A DNA stretch of 64,000 nt from Dirofilaria immitis (GCA_024305405.1 JAKNDB010000087.1:1674001-1738000), one strand, 5' to 3'. Shown: positions 26,858-39,867, counted from the first letter of the stretch. Translations and numbers: made by a program. Notes: generated from the sequence alone by a model not told the origin.

Positions 26858-26927
26858 ACCATGAAAGGGTTACGATGAAAGGATTACCATCAAAGGGTTA
26901 CGATGAAAAGGTTACGATGAAAGGGTT
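26858..26927. repeat. 14-bp tandem repeat, about 5 copies
   Basis: Unit close to AAAGGGTTACGATG, with small substitutions in each copy. A short minisatellite. Confidence 0.85.
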
Positions 26928-27156
26928 GTTGAGTTATTTTAGGAATTTTATTTTTACAACTATTTTGTTATATATAAATTAAAAAAAAATCAATAACAAT
27001 TATTGAATTGAAAGAAAGAAAACATTGAATGAAAAGTGAAAGACTAAAATTTCTATTCGAATAGAGTACATATTCTCGTAAATACTTTCAGTGTTTATTT
27101 TTACACCATTTTAGGCCTATTTTTCTACGTTATTTCTAAATAAGTAAAGAATTAGA

Positions 27157-27445
27157 ATTTAGGAAAAGAACTGAAAGAATAGGAAATAAAAGAATGAAGA
27201 ATAGGAAGTGAAAGAATGAAAGATAGGAAATGAAAGAATAAAGAATAAGAAATGAAAGAATGTAGAATAGGAAATGAAAGAATGTAGAATAGGAAATGGA
27301 AGAATGAAGGATAGGAAATGAAAGAATAAAGAATAGGAAATAAAGGAATAAAGAATAGGAAATGAAAGAATGAAGAATAAAAATGAAAGAATGAAGAATA
27401 GGAAATGAAAGAATGAAGAATCGGAAAAGAAAGAATGAAAGTTCG
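27157..27445. repeat. 22-bp purine-rich minisatellite, about 13 copies
   Basis: Unit close to AATAGGAAATGAAAGAATGA plus AG, repeated head to tail with point changes. The strand is nearly all purine, so its complement translates into a spurious Phe/Ser/Leu-rich open frame. Confidence 0.92.
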
Positions 27446-28481
27446 AAATGTAATAATTAAATAATAAATTTGTTATAATAAAAGAAACGAAGATGAAGAA
27501 GAAAACATACGCTATATGAAATAATACTTCCTTCATTCATTAAGTAATCAAATTCCAATTAATTCAATAAGAATTTCATTCCTAATACGGCAAAGTATAA
27601 AGCAATAAACTCGCCACAGAACTTTTAGCTAACATGGAAATATAACAAATTCGAAGAGGAAAAATATATATAAGATAAACAGAAACAGTGCACAAAAGAA
27701 GGAATGACGAAAGAAAAATTAGCTTTTAGAAATGTTATCTTTATTTCTCTATTCACTCATAGAATATAGGCTATATAAAAAGTACTTGATCATGCAATTT
27801 TGCGAATCAATTACTAGCTGTTCTTCGTTTTAGGAACCTAATGATTGTAGAAGCATCATATCATATATGTTAAGAGAATTTGATCGGATAGGTTGAATTG
27901 GTGTTTTTGGTTTAGTTTATCTACCAGTTCTTGCTAATTAATAGTAGGCATTATTAATTGTCTTTCATTTTTCTAGGAGTTTTTTTAATATGTTACTTGG
28001 TAGTTTGGTCTTTTTCTCGATTATTAAAATGAAAAGTCATAGTTTAGTCGTATTTTAAAAATTTGTTAAATTGAATTAAGTCATTTATTTATATAGAGTA
28101 ATTTACACTAAAGTTACATTTATATGTATATACACTTGAATTGATTCTATTTTATTCGTATTCACGTTGTTGTCGTAGTATTACTTATGGCAAAGTCATA
28201 TGTTTTCGCTTACAGTCATACTTATGCTTTTGAATTTTTAGTTGTTCGTATTTTACAAGATATGCTAGTTTCATATTTTCATTACTAACGTTTTTTGACG
28301 CTTTTGTCATAAAGAAAACTGATGATTGTTTTGTTATCAGGAATATGCATTATAAATTTCAGCTCATAGCAGTTAATATAGGCGAGAAATCTAAAGTGCG
28401 CGGCATAATATGTGTACTACAATATGTTTCGAAAATTCGAAATTAAGTTTAATTTCAGATAAAAGGGAAAAAATAATTTTG

Positions 28482-31400
28482 ATGGCAGAAATTAAGGATG
28501 AAACAATATGTGATTCGTCAGATTCCTTCAGTGGTGGTATGCATTTACTTAATTTTCGTTTATTTGTGCAGTTTTAAAAATGCATATGCTTACAATCAAT
28601 ATTTTATTCCGACCTAATTTGATATTTAGTAATTCAAGTTTTTAGGTTTATTTATGAAATATTGATTAATTAACAAGGATGAATGCGAAATTATGAATTC
28701 ATTGAGTAACACATGGTAGTTGCATATTTGATGTGCTTAGTTCGGATTGTTCCAGAACGTTACCGAATTATCCATCTAAAAATTGTCCCTTAAAGAAAGA
28801 TTAATTACGGTCTTTTAACGGGAGCATGATTGACATATTTACTCAGGAATCAAATCACTTAAGATTTCAGTATAGTTCGTCTGTGTTAATTAGTCATTTA
28901 AAAAATAATGTGAGTGTTACAGAGTTTTTCCATATTAGATTTGTCTTGAAATCTGAAACGAAATGCTTCGACTTTAGTAATGCGATAGTAAATAAAAATC
29001 GTGTCTTTCGCGATAATATTTTTAAGGAAGTAATCTATATTCTTGTTTCAACAGTGTCTCTTGATGTTTGATAAAGAATAATATGTATATTATTAAGATT
29101 ATTTTTCTCATTGTTGCATACTCTGTTTTCCACAACAGATAGTAGTAGTGGAATAGTCATCATTTAAAAAAAAGCGAAATTCGAATAAATTTCTAATAAT
29201 AAAGAGAATGTGCATTTTTATCTCACGGTGTCTTCAACTGTCTTCTGGATAGAACAATATCAATGTTGGAATGCATCATACGTTTAATAGCAACATAAAC
29301 TTCCGTCACAGTATATCTCACTCTGACTCTTCTCATATTTGCTATTTCTAACTTTTTAAATCTGTACATTTTGAACATTTAAAATTCTGAAATTTCAAAA
29401 AAAAAAATTTCAGCTCTTTTATTTCAACTTTGTCTTCAATGGAATTATTGCCTCTGTTATGTTGACATATAAGTCGATAACCACTGCCATTCCTGCATTT
29501 TGAATCTTATCCGTGACCAGCTTATTTATTATTTCCCTGTTTCCATAGAATTTGATTTTTAGTGGGCAGCAGTCTCTCATTTAGTCTCGTAGGAATGTTA
29601 AGTTCATCATCAGTTCCAACCATTCTTGCTCCAGGTTGATAAGGCTATCGACAATTCCAGCTACTTCACTCGCTAAAAAAGCTGCTTTCTGTAGCTGCAA
29701 TTATCTCATCCTCATTAAATCCCTTTTTTCCAGTTAACTTTGGTTCTGATGTTGGGAAGCAACTGCGTACTGAAGACGCCGATTTAGATTGCCTGGACTG
29801 ATTGAATAAATCCTTATCATTGTGATTTGTCTTCATCTACCGTTGACTGTTATTCTCATGCCAATAATGTCTTCCTCGAACCTTAAACTCTGAATCAGCA
29901 TCACATATCCAAAAGAAAATTAAAAATGCAGTCTTTGCCCACCCGTAGATGAAGACGATTCTTCAAATATCCATCCATCACTGACCAGACATCACCAGAT
30001 ACCAAATTACTATCAGAGAATGCAGGTGAACATGATAGCAACGACAACAATAACGGCAAAGACAAACAGAATAATTCTGAATCTATCAAAGAAAGCCATG
30101 GTAGCAACAAACTCAGATACTGCCCAGCACAAGTTGTCAATAATGATGATGTAGTCGTCGTTGTGGAAGAACATTCTGATCAGTTGGATGAGGGTGATGT
30201 GGATCTGGATCTGATAGTACGAGATGAATGCGATGAAACGCATGGTTATTTTATACCACATATTTTTTGCTTTATTCTATTTTAAATTCATTTTATGTAT
30301 GGATATAAATTTGATGTAGTATATTTTTGAATATTTAGATTATCAAATAGTATCTTCCAAGACGTTGCCGAGTTACAATATTTTGCCAAGCAATACTCCT
30401 TTCAGAGCTTTTCAGCTTTTTCACTACTTTTTTCACCAAGTAAAGAAAGTAGAAGCAAAGGTGGAATCTTATTGAAATTTTCTGGGAAGGCATAGCTAAG
30501 AGCTTATTTTTGTGTCTACTTTTTAAAAAGTTTCTGGTTATAATGACGGTAATATGCAGTTTTTTTTTCAGTTATTTTACGTATTTTTTATGACGCGTAA
30601 ATTTCAGAAAAATTTAATTAGCCTCCTAGCTTTAATTTTTTTTGAAATGTGTTAAAACATGGTTATAAATATTCTTTTAAAACTAAGGTTTTCAGTTCTA
30701 AGAAATTTTAATAATTTCTCTAGGAAAAATATGAGCTCAAATTCTTTTGACAATCAGAGTTATTTTCTAGCTATTCTTCAGAAACAGTTCCATTCACCTT
30801 ACTTAGGCTTTGTACCAGATTGTACTATTCCGATTAATAGGATTTTTGAGGACGATCATTTCTTATGTATTAGAAGTACTACTTGCATATGCAATTTTGA
30901 ATTTTTCAGAAGAGACATTAGAACCACCTCGTTGTAATTCAGTACCTGTAATAAAAATGAAAATACGTCGACATGTAAAAGAGCGCATTCCACCGAATCG
31001 TACAAATATAAACGACCAGATGCGGTCATCTGTGGAGGTAAATAATTCATAATTCTTCATTATTTTCAACGATGTTTTCAGATAATTCAGCGATCGTATT
31101 ACAAAAATCGTACTTTTCCTCCTTATTGTAAATTAACTTTGTCATTTACATTTATACAGATACCTTCACATATATTTACCCCAGCATTTGAAAATGCAGC
31201 ATATTTCCATTTAGAATCAGTCGAAATAGAATGTTTAATGCATCGTGCACAGTTCTTTCTGGCACGAGCTTGTGAAGAAAATATCAAGTTAGCAATGAAA
31301 ACATCGTTGTGGACAACTCATCCATTCGTTGAAAAGCTTCTGGCTGAGGCATATCGACGAGCTCCGGTTGTAATTTTGGTTTTCCTTGCACGAAACGCTG

Positions 31401-33338
31401 ATTATTTTGCTGGTAATAATCGTTTTCCTTCTTAAAATAGCCAAAGATACAATTTGCAGAATAATGCAAATATTGAAATAGCTTTTCTGAAAACAAGAGA
31501 CATTGCATGCTTTTTTAATAGGCTTTGCACGGATGTGTTCGGAAGCGTTGTACAGAAGTCAACCAGCAATGAAATGGGTTGATTTCAAAGGTGGTGGTAA
31601 CATCAAACTGCAGTGGATTACAAAATGTCCACTTGCACTTAGTGCAAGTGATCATATTAAGAATCCATTCAATAAAGGTACCGGTTACAATATTTGTTTC
31701 CCGTCAAGCAGTTTTTAAAAGCTTTAATCATATTGCAGCAGTGTCTTTATCATAATCATAAGTATATTTGTGATTCTAATTTTTTCATGCTACAGCATCT
31801 TATTGAAATTTTATTTGCGAATAACTTTTTAATAAATTTTTGCCGGAAAAACTCTCATAATATAAGAGACTTTGTACATCTTACTTGTAGATATAAATTC
31901 CCATCCTAATTATAAGTATCTATTAGTCAGGATAAAACTATTAAATAACTCATTATGACAGCCATGCAAGTCTAGTCTTTATCAGTTCTTTTGAGGTAGA
32001 ATTGTGCGTCTAAAACATTTTGTCTTATAACTGGAATAATGTTGAATCAAAATTGATTGAAAAAATTGGATTTTCATTTTTGAATTTTTAATCTATAAAT
32101 GAAAATAAAATTGATGGGAATGTTCCGCTGAATATCTTTATTTTCAGTTTCAAGTATTACTCGCGATTTATTGCCTATATTTTCTGACTTTTTTTTCAGA
32201 AAAGGTGATATACGCTGCTGCAGATGGTTGTGAAATACAACGTGCTGCGGGTCAGCGGCTCTGCAGCTTATTTCCATTCGATGATAGTGTTGATTTAAAA
32301 GCACTGAAAACAAAAATTCGAAATAATTCACAAAAACTGCCATCTTTATTAGAAAGCGAAATATCGTATTTAGAATTCAGAAATGCAAAGAGGTATCATG
32401 ATCAGATTCTTAGAGAAATTTATGTTTTTCGTTATCTAAAAGTGCAGCTGAAGAGTACTGCATAATGTATAATGTATTACGCTATATAGCGTCCAGAATG
32501 TCTTACATTTGCATATTGAAAAGTTTTAGGAACCTACCGATCAAAAAACTTTGAAAGATTTGTTGAGTCAAAAACGGCCTCCTGCTGTGATGTTATCTTC
32601 CAGTGGGCATGGTAGTCGTAACAAGAAGAGTTCCGGAGCAGAGAACTATGTATATATTTAAATTAATAGCTAATCAAATTTAAAAAGATTTATATCTTTC
32701 ATATGATTAAAGCATCTTCCTAATAATTACTTTGACTTCTGCAATTCTCAGCATTAAGTGGAGGTTTTATCCATGCTTATGATATTTGATATTGTTATTT
32801 TTATTTTATAGGGTGCTTCCTGACTGCTTCCCTTATGGATGTTGCAGTTCCCTATCCTTCATACAGCAACGCTCGTTTTTCTTCATGCTTGAGAAAACGT
32901 CATGCTTCGCCAAAGAGATTATCACCAAGACGCCGACCTTTGATACGCAGTCATCGTCATCGTTCCAAGTCATCAGAGTAACTTTTCAATTTTCTTTACA
33001 ATTCATTTGTTATTTGCTTTTCTATATTGCTTTTATTTCAGACGTATAAAACGACATAGCTTAGAACGATCATCGGGACAAAAATATGATTCTTATTCAA
33101 CTCGTGGTTCATCTAAAAGTGGTTGGCATGGAAATTCTCACGAAGAACAGCAACTCTTTCGAAGGTAATATTCTTATTCCTCATTGTTTTTTCAAATGTC
33201 TTGACAAATTTTTAAAGAACGAATTTAACGATGCACAACAATGAAGTGGAAATTTTTCTTGTGCGTTCGTGATTATAATTTTATAAAATTAATTAAATGA
33301 TAATTTTCCTTCGCAGAGATTTCTTTCATAATGCATAA
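28482..33338 (+). CDS. YTH-domain protein, YTHDC1-like nuclear m6A reader
   Basis: Likely binds N6-methyladenosine in nuclear RNA. Exons: 28482-28536 (after TTTCAG at 28458), 29734-30244, 30339-30439, 30910-31037, 31160-31412, 31522-31677, 32200-32441, 32530-32649, 32812-32977, 33042-33164 and 33317-33338. The YTH domain spans the exons at 31160-32441: AQFFLARACEENIKLAMKTS, LWTTHPFVEKLLAEAYRRAP, VVILVFLARNADYF, GFARMCSEALYRSQPAMKWV, DFKGGGNIKLQWITKCPLAL and LCSLFPFDDSVDL. Both tryptophans expected in the methyl-A cage (LWTT and MKWVDF) are present. The LFP.D.SVDL tail points to YTHDC1 rather than YTHDF or YTHDC2. The N-terminus is acidic and Asn-rich (NDNNNGKDKQNNSESIKESH, DQLDEGDVDLDLIV). 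The C-terminus is Arg/Ser-rich (SPKRLSPRRRPLIRSHRHRS), as in YT521-B. Problems: exon 29734-30244 reads in several successive frames; the 30439-to-30910 junction is out of phase; and the 32649-to-32812 junction in phase 0 stops after Gly-Ala-Ser, so the basic tail needs one extra base or another splice. The domain itself is intact. Confidence 0.88.
29225..29720 (-). pseudogene. Broken minus-strand coding relic, unidentified
   Basis: Within the first large intron of the YTH gene, the minus strand shows protein-like pieces in changing frames: KAAFLASEVAGIVDSLINLE then QEWLELMMNLTFLRD, IKFYGNREIINKLVTDKIQN then AGMAVVIDLYVNITEAII, and, further 3', MRRVRVRYTVTEVYVAIKRM then MHSNIDIVLSRRQLKTP. Base composition is more coding-like than the flanks, and stops or frame shifts separate the pieces. 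I do not recognise the family. It could be a decayed gene, transposon or endosymbiont-derived fragment inserted in the intron, or a gene damaged by assembly indels. Confidence 0.35.
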
Positions 33339-35941
33339 TCACGAAGCTAACAGCTTTAGATGTACGCAGCCAATCCACATTTTTATGTTGATTGTATCTT
33401 ATTGTTTCTAATTTGACATATCCTTTGATAATTTCTTCAGGATTACTTTAGTCTTATTGTTATAAAATTATCAAGATTAATGCTCAAGCTTGCACCGATT
33501 ACATTTTAAATATTGATAAATTTTATTTACAGTGAGTTTTTCATGTTTAGTTGTGGTCTTTTTATGCTTGAAAAACTAATCAATTTTGAATTTTAGACAT
33601 TCAAATCGTCACCGATGCTGATTATAATGAAAGCACTTCCCTAAGAGATTGGAACTGTTCTTCATGTTGTATTGATATTAATTTGTCTGCATTTTGTTCT
33701 GTGTAGGTGCAAACAATGATAGGAAAATTTGAAAAAATTGGACAAGCGGTATAATAGAAACAATAAGAAAAAAATTATTTTAATATTAGGAAATATAGTG
33801 TATGAAACATTGGGAAAGATCAGTTTATTTCTTAAATTGGTAGGTTGATGATAAGGTAAAGTATTTGATGTTGTAATGAGGATTTTTCAATAATCTTTTT
33901 TCTTATCGCTTAGCCGTGTATAATTTATAAAAATTAGTGTAGGTAACATCCGACAAAAACTTTTGAACATTAGTTTCTTTATTTTATAATGTTAAAAATA
34001 GTACTATATTCAGTGTTTAAGATTTTTGTACAGTATACTTCTGTTCCTTTATTCCAACGTTTCTTCACAGTTGGAGGTCATTTAATCTGTCTCATATGCA
34101 TATCGGATGCATCACTATACTGCAAGACATAATACATTTCATCTGTTCTAGATAGCATTTATTATAACGTTATATCTATCGATTCGATATATAATTCTAT
34201 TTCATTCGCAAGTATCCATTTCTGATATCTGAACTGAAAAACAAAAGATGGGAGAAATTACCTATCTAACAAGGCCAGTCCTTGAGTTAGGTTAACAGTT
34301 TACTTCTTGTCTTTGTTAAATGAAAAACAGAATTAATTCTACATATACTTATAATGATAGAAGCTTCTAATTAGTGTTCCATTAATATTAACGGAAAATA
34401 TTCGAATCGCTTATAACGTAATAATATTTCTGTCTTGTACTGCTTTTCCTGAAAAAATAAATCAAAGTTTGTGAATATTAAACTTTGTTGCTATGTGCTG
34501 TCTTATCATTTAGGGATAAAGTAGATCACTCGAAATCAATATTTGTCGCACATTAAGCGATGATAATTATCCAGCTAGGTAGTGCAGAAATTATAGGGAT
34601 TGATCCATATCGTCATATTTAATTTGAATTCTTGCAAATGTTTTATTTGATTTTAATTGAAAATTTTATGGTTTGTATAGTACAGTATTTTGATTTGATT
34701 TTGATGTCGTATATCTCTTCCTGATAAATTTTAATGTATTTCTTCAATTATTTTATATATTTCGTTAATTTAATATTCTAGTTTTGTATACTAAAATTTT
34801 CTATTCGTTTGAATTTTTATAAATTGTATTTTTGTTTGTGTTTTCGTTATTTACGAATTCTTTTTAGTCGGAAGGCGACAGTTATCTTATAATTGCAATC
34901 AGATAGATTAAGATACTTGCGGATAGAAATTTTATAATCTTTTGTCATTCTAGCCAAATTACTGATAAAGATTCATGTTATTATCTGACAAATAGATCGT
35001 CTATGCTATTTTACAACAGATTGTTTTACGATTGCAATCAGATAGTCTAATCAATTGTGAGATATTATAATTGCTTATAAAAGGATGGAAATTTATATCA
35101 TTCTGAAAGTGTCTTTTCTTGTTTGGTTTTTTTTCCCTATCAAATTTTCATCAGAGTGCATTCAGTGTCCTGTTATTTTATCAACATTTGAAGATTCAAA
35201 TAAATGATTATTTTCCATTGGCTGTAAATGATTTACATATATCTTAAATAAAGTAGGACAACGTTATTATGAGTATAATTCGATAACAGATAATAATTTC
35301 TAATTTTCATTTATGGATTATTTAATAAATCTACGATCAAATAACTCTTCGGGAAATATGCAATAATGATGAATACGGTAAATGAACAAATGATTGAATT
35401 GACAGTGTTGTTTTAGAGCAATACTGTTACTTAATATTAACAAGCAGATATGAAAGAATGAAATTAGGAAAAATTAATGAATAAATGAACACTGCTAGGA
35501 AATAAACGAGAAAAGATTTTCTGAGAAGATATTTTTATATCATTTTCACTTTGTATCATTTTAGCTATTCCTTTATAAATAAAATATTGATTGATTGGTT
35601 GATTGATTGACTATTTCGTTGAAACTATCTGATGGAAAATTAATTCGAATATGTATAATAATATATTTTAAAATATATATATATTGAATGAAATAGAAAG
35701 AATAAAAATAAAAAAATTAGGAAATGGAAAAATGGAAAAAAAAGACAATAAATTGATAATCATTCATTATCAAATATTAATTTGGAGTTGCTTGCTCATA
35801 GTTTTGGATTACTTATTCAGCCTACATAATTAATTAATTATTCGAATAAAAATTAACAGTACCATATTATTATTGATTTATATAAATCCAATTAAATTAT
35901 TGCAAAATAATCATAAATATCCCGTGATACGCGATAGACAT
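33339..35941. other. 3' flank of YTH gene, no further gene seen
   Basis: AT-rich sequence. An alternative last exon for the YTH gene is possible at 33599: acceptor GAATTTTAG, then in the right phase RHSNRHRC and stop, also basic. Otherwise nothing recognised up to the tRNA gene. Confidence 0.45.
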
Positions 35942-36013
35942 GGCTGAGTGGTCTAGTGGTATGATTCTCGCTTTGGGTGCGAGAGGTCCCGGTTTCGATC
36001 ACCGGCTCAGCCC
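35942..36013 (+). tRNA. tRNA-Pro (anticodon TGG)
   Basis: Complete cloverleaf without intron. Acceptor stem GGCTGAG pairs with CTCAGCC; D arm GTGGTCTAGTGGTATGAT; anticodon stem CTCGC/GCGAG encloses loop TTTGGGT with anticodon TGG; T stem CCGGT/ACCGG encloses TTCGATC (internal B box). Isolated, with no other tRNA nearby. Reads proline codon CCA. Confidence 0.97.
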
Positions 36014-37877
36014 CAGTAGTTTTGTCGAAAATTTTTTGAAATATAAAAAGAATGGTTATCATCACATTATCAATAATTATACTGCAATTTTATACATTAT
36101 AATACTAATATTACTTATTTGTGATCTTTTTCCATAATTTTTTCTCTTTTAAAATATCATTTGTTTTTTGAAATTGTTATTAATTAAGTATTGATTATCA
36201 TTTTTGTGAGTTAATAATCCTCAATGGATGTATTAAATTAATTTTCTGAAAGATAATTCAATAACATTAAAAAACTATTATTATTTATAATCCAACATAT
36301 TTCGTATTAAATCAATTCTTAGAACATTAAATTGTGATATCGATATTGATATAAAAGCAAATATTTTTTATTATTTGTGTAATAATTTCTATCATAACAT
36401 TTAATTATCACTTATTCATTTCTTTTTATCATATAAATAAAAAATAATAATTTTATAATACTAAGGTGAAAATAAAGCTTAAATTAAAATATTCGAATAA
36501 AATGAATGGATTATTTACAACGATTGTTTTAATTTTTGATTGATAATTTTGTAAGGTAAAATTATTATTTATTATAGTTTAATTCCTTTGTTGAAATATT
36601 TGTTTTTATTTTAAAAGTTTCTACTAATTAAAAAACAAAAGAAAATAATTGAACATTTAATTAAAATATTGTAAAAAAAAAGTGTATCGAATTAAGATTT
36701 GCAATAGTATAAATAATTTATATGGCTAATAATAATATATTCATTTTATTTGAATATCTTAATTCAGGCTATAATTCGGGCTTAATATCTTCAAATTATC
36801 ATTATGTATATGCAATATCGATTAGTTGTTTATAAATTTGAAATATGCTTTAATTTTTTAAAAGTTGAAAAGTTAAATGATTAATTTTGTTTATCATTTA
36901 GAATACAATTTCGTGAATTTATAAAAATTTGCTAAGATTTTTATGAAGAAAAAAAAATAATATTACACGTACGTTATATACGTTAATTTAGCCGTCATAA
37001 TGACTTTTAATTTTTACTGTACTATGCTACACTTCACGTTATAACGCTAATCATTTACGGTATTTTCTACCATATATTTTTTAAACTCACTGAACGATAA
37101 CTTCTATTTTTGTAAGAGGAAGTATGGGATATTCAAAATTGTCAATAATTAATTTTTGAATGCTTTCGAACAGCGCAAAAAAATAAGACTGTCATTTGAA
37201 GAACTGATATGAAGCTTATATTGATCTATTGATAAGACAGAATAATCTATCATTATATTTATAATTATCATGGAATTATTTAGATAACAATGATAATTTG
37301 TTGTTGAATATATATGATGATAGACGAAACAAATTCCATGGCAACATAAATATTTAAAATATTTGAATAAATTGCGATCACATAATATAAATATCGCAAG
37401 ATATTATGAAAGTTGCAATCTCGAATGCATGCAAAAATCAACATATATCACCTGGTCCTTAACTATAAAATCCTAATTCTTTGTCTTATATAAGTTATTT
37501 GGACTAGGCTCATATTATATCTTTTAATACTTTCTTAAAATGCTTTTTTTCTCTTTATGTTAGCGTTTAAATTAATTTGATAATTTTTAGAAAATTTTTT
37601 TAGAAAAAAATTATTATCAAATTAATTCAAAGAAATATATAAAATGAGATTATCTATAGGATTACGGTAATGTATATTGGATGATGTTTGTGTGATAGTC
37701 GGTCGGCATGAGCGAATTAATGACAAAGCTGTTGGATGAGCAATAAAGAAGGCTCTCGATCCATAATAATTTCCATTTATACTTGGTCAATGAGTGATAA
37801 ATCTCACCTTCATCTTTCTTTTTCTTCTCTCATTCGTTTCCATTATATTTGATTTGTTTGCTAGAAAATTCAAATTG

Positions 37878-38180
37878 TTATAGTGAAGTTACAGTTGCAA
37901 TAAGTTACCGTTATAGATAAGCTACAGCTACGATAAAATTACGATTGTAACGCATTTACAGTTACGATGAGGTTACGGTTATAGCAAAGTTACAGTTACA
38001 ACAATGTTACAGCTATAGCAAAGTCATAGTTACAGTGATGTTGCAGTTATAGCAAAGTTACAGTTCCAACGAAGTTAGTGTTAGTTATAGCAAAGTTAAA
38101 TTACAGTTAGAACAAATTACGGTTATAACGAAGTTAGAATTACAGTTACAATGAAATTATGGTTGCAACGAAATTACGTT
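37878..38180. repeat. 17-bp degenerate minisatellite, about 17 copies
   Basis: Unit close to GTTACAGTTATAGCAAA, with copies alternating between ACAACAAT-, AGCAAA- and AACGAA-type ends and some indels. The base composition is noticeably higher in GC than the surroundings. Confidence 0.88.
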
Positions 38181-38463
38181 TTTGCATTACCATAAGAATT
38201 TCTTATCACTGATATAATGTAATCATTTTAACTCCTATAATATTTGATTTTATTTGGAACAAAATTTTCAATTGCTATTAATACTATTCATTAAAATGTT
38301 AATTAGTTAGGTAGTCTTAATTAAATTAAAATCGAAGAATAGATTTTATTAAACGTATAATTTATTAAATGAATAAATTTTTGTAATGTATATTTAAAAA
38401 AAAATTATAGATATAAAGGAAAGGTGAAAAGAAATAAATAATTGATAAGTTTAAAAATATTGA

Positions 38464-38516
38464 ATAGAGAGAGAGAAAGAGAGGGAGAAAGAGAGAGAGA
38501 GAGAGGAAAGGAGAAA
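38464..38516. repeat. (GA)n imperfect microsatellite
   Basis: GAGA/GAAAGA purine tract of about 50 bases. Confidence 0.85.
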
Positions 38517-39867
38517 GGAAATGATAAATAAATATGTTAAGATTGAAAATAAGATGAAAGGTTGATGTGATGGATCGAAATGTCGGCAATTTTCAAAGGT
38601 TTCCCAATTTCGAACAATTTTATTTATTTATTTATTTATTTAAGAACAACAACGCAGTTGTTGTCAAATCGATGTACAAAACTTTTTATCATACCGCTAA
38701 TTGTAAATGCACTCGATTATAGCATTATACAATATTTTTTTAAAAAAAAAAAGGAAGAAAGAAAATTCCGCTTATCACTTACATCTAAGTTTGCTTCATT
38801 TATTTTGTGGTCAACTTGAATGATTAGCAAAATTGGATTCATTTCAATTCTTTTTCCAACAAAACTATCATAGATATCCGAAAAAGTTAAGCTTCTAATA
38901 ATTCTATGTATTATCAGTATTGAATATTATTGATCCGTATGTGATACTAAAAGAATTGATCAAATTTTATTAGCATTATAAATTAAAAAATATTATTAGA
39001 GTGCATTAGATATTCATACATCAATAAGTCGAGAAATTTATAATCAATAAGTCAAGAAATTTTCGATGCAAATTTTCAAAAAATATTTAACATTTAATTT
39101 TGCTTAATCATTTTTTTTCTTTTAATTAATATGTTGAATGTGATGATTTGAAGTTATTTTAATATTCAAAAACATCTCATACAAATATATATATATATAT
39201 ATATATGATCATACAATCAAAGGTTATCAATTATCATATCATTGTTGCTAATATTTATAGTAAAAATTAAAAATAGCTATTTGGAAGATGTAAATAATTG
39301 AAATGTAAGAGAAAAAAAATGTATGATTTGTTTTTTTTTTTTTCCTTGCAAATAACAAGCATAAGCAATAAAGTATCATTTGAAAAAAAAATGTGACGAT
39401 ACAAGGGTATGCATTAAATTGTTAAATCATCAATCTCTTTGATGTTTAGCGCTCTTTAGCTGATCATATCATACATATCGATCCTTCTTCTTATTACCAA
39501 TCAAAAGTTATAAAAAAAAAAAGAAAAATTGTATATATGTATATATATTCTTTGATTATGGGATCATTTTTGTTAATGTTTTTTTTTCTTTTTGCCCTTT
39601 CTCTTTCTTCCATCATCCTTCTATTCTCTTCTTTTTATTAAAATTAAACTTCTTTTTTTTTTTTTATCAAAAAACTCATAAATTGTTGACTTCTTTTTTA
39701 TTCTATGCTTTTCTCATTGCCAATATTGCAAGATAAATAAGTAAATAAATAAACAAATAAACTAAACTTTACAATGAACTTTTAGAAAAATAATTTATCT
39801 CATCGATAAGTAAAATTTTTCTTTACACTTATTATTATTTTAAATATTCGAATAAATAGCTGTATAG

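Larger units (their letters stand above)
26524..28458. other. Non-coding with two minisatellites
   Basis: AT-rich sequence with two short-period tandem arrays (entries at 26858 and 27157). No coding exon recognised. Probably promoter or intron sequence 5' of the YTH gene. Confidence 0.5.

Noticed and set aside
27159..27536. 125-codon minus-strand open frame rich in Phe, Ser, Leu and His
   Set aside because: It is the translation of a 22-bp purine-rich minisatellite on the opposite strand.
30013..30261. Minus-strand hydrophobic open frames at 30.0-30.3 kb
   Set aside because: Antisense of the acidic, Asn/Asp-rich plus-strand exon of the YTH gene, which translates to Phe/Ile/Val-rich sequence on the reverse.
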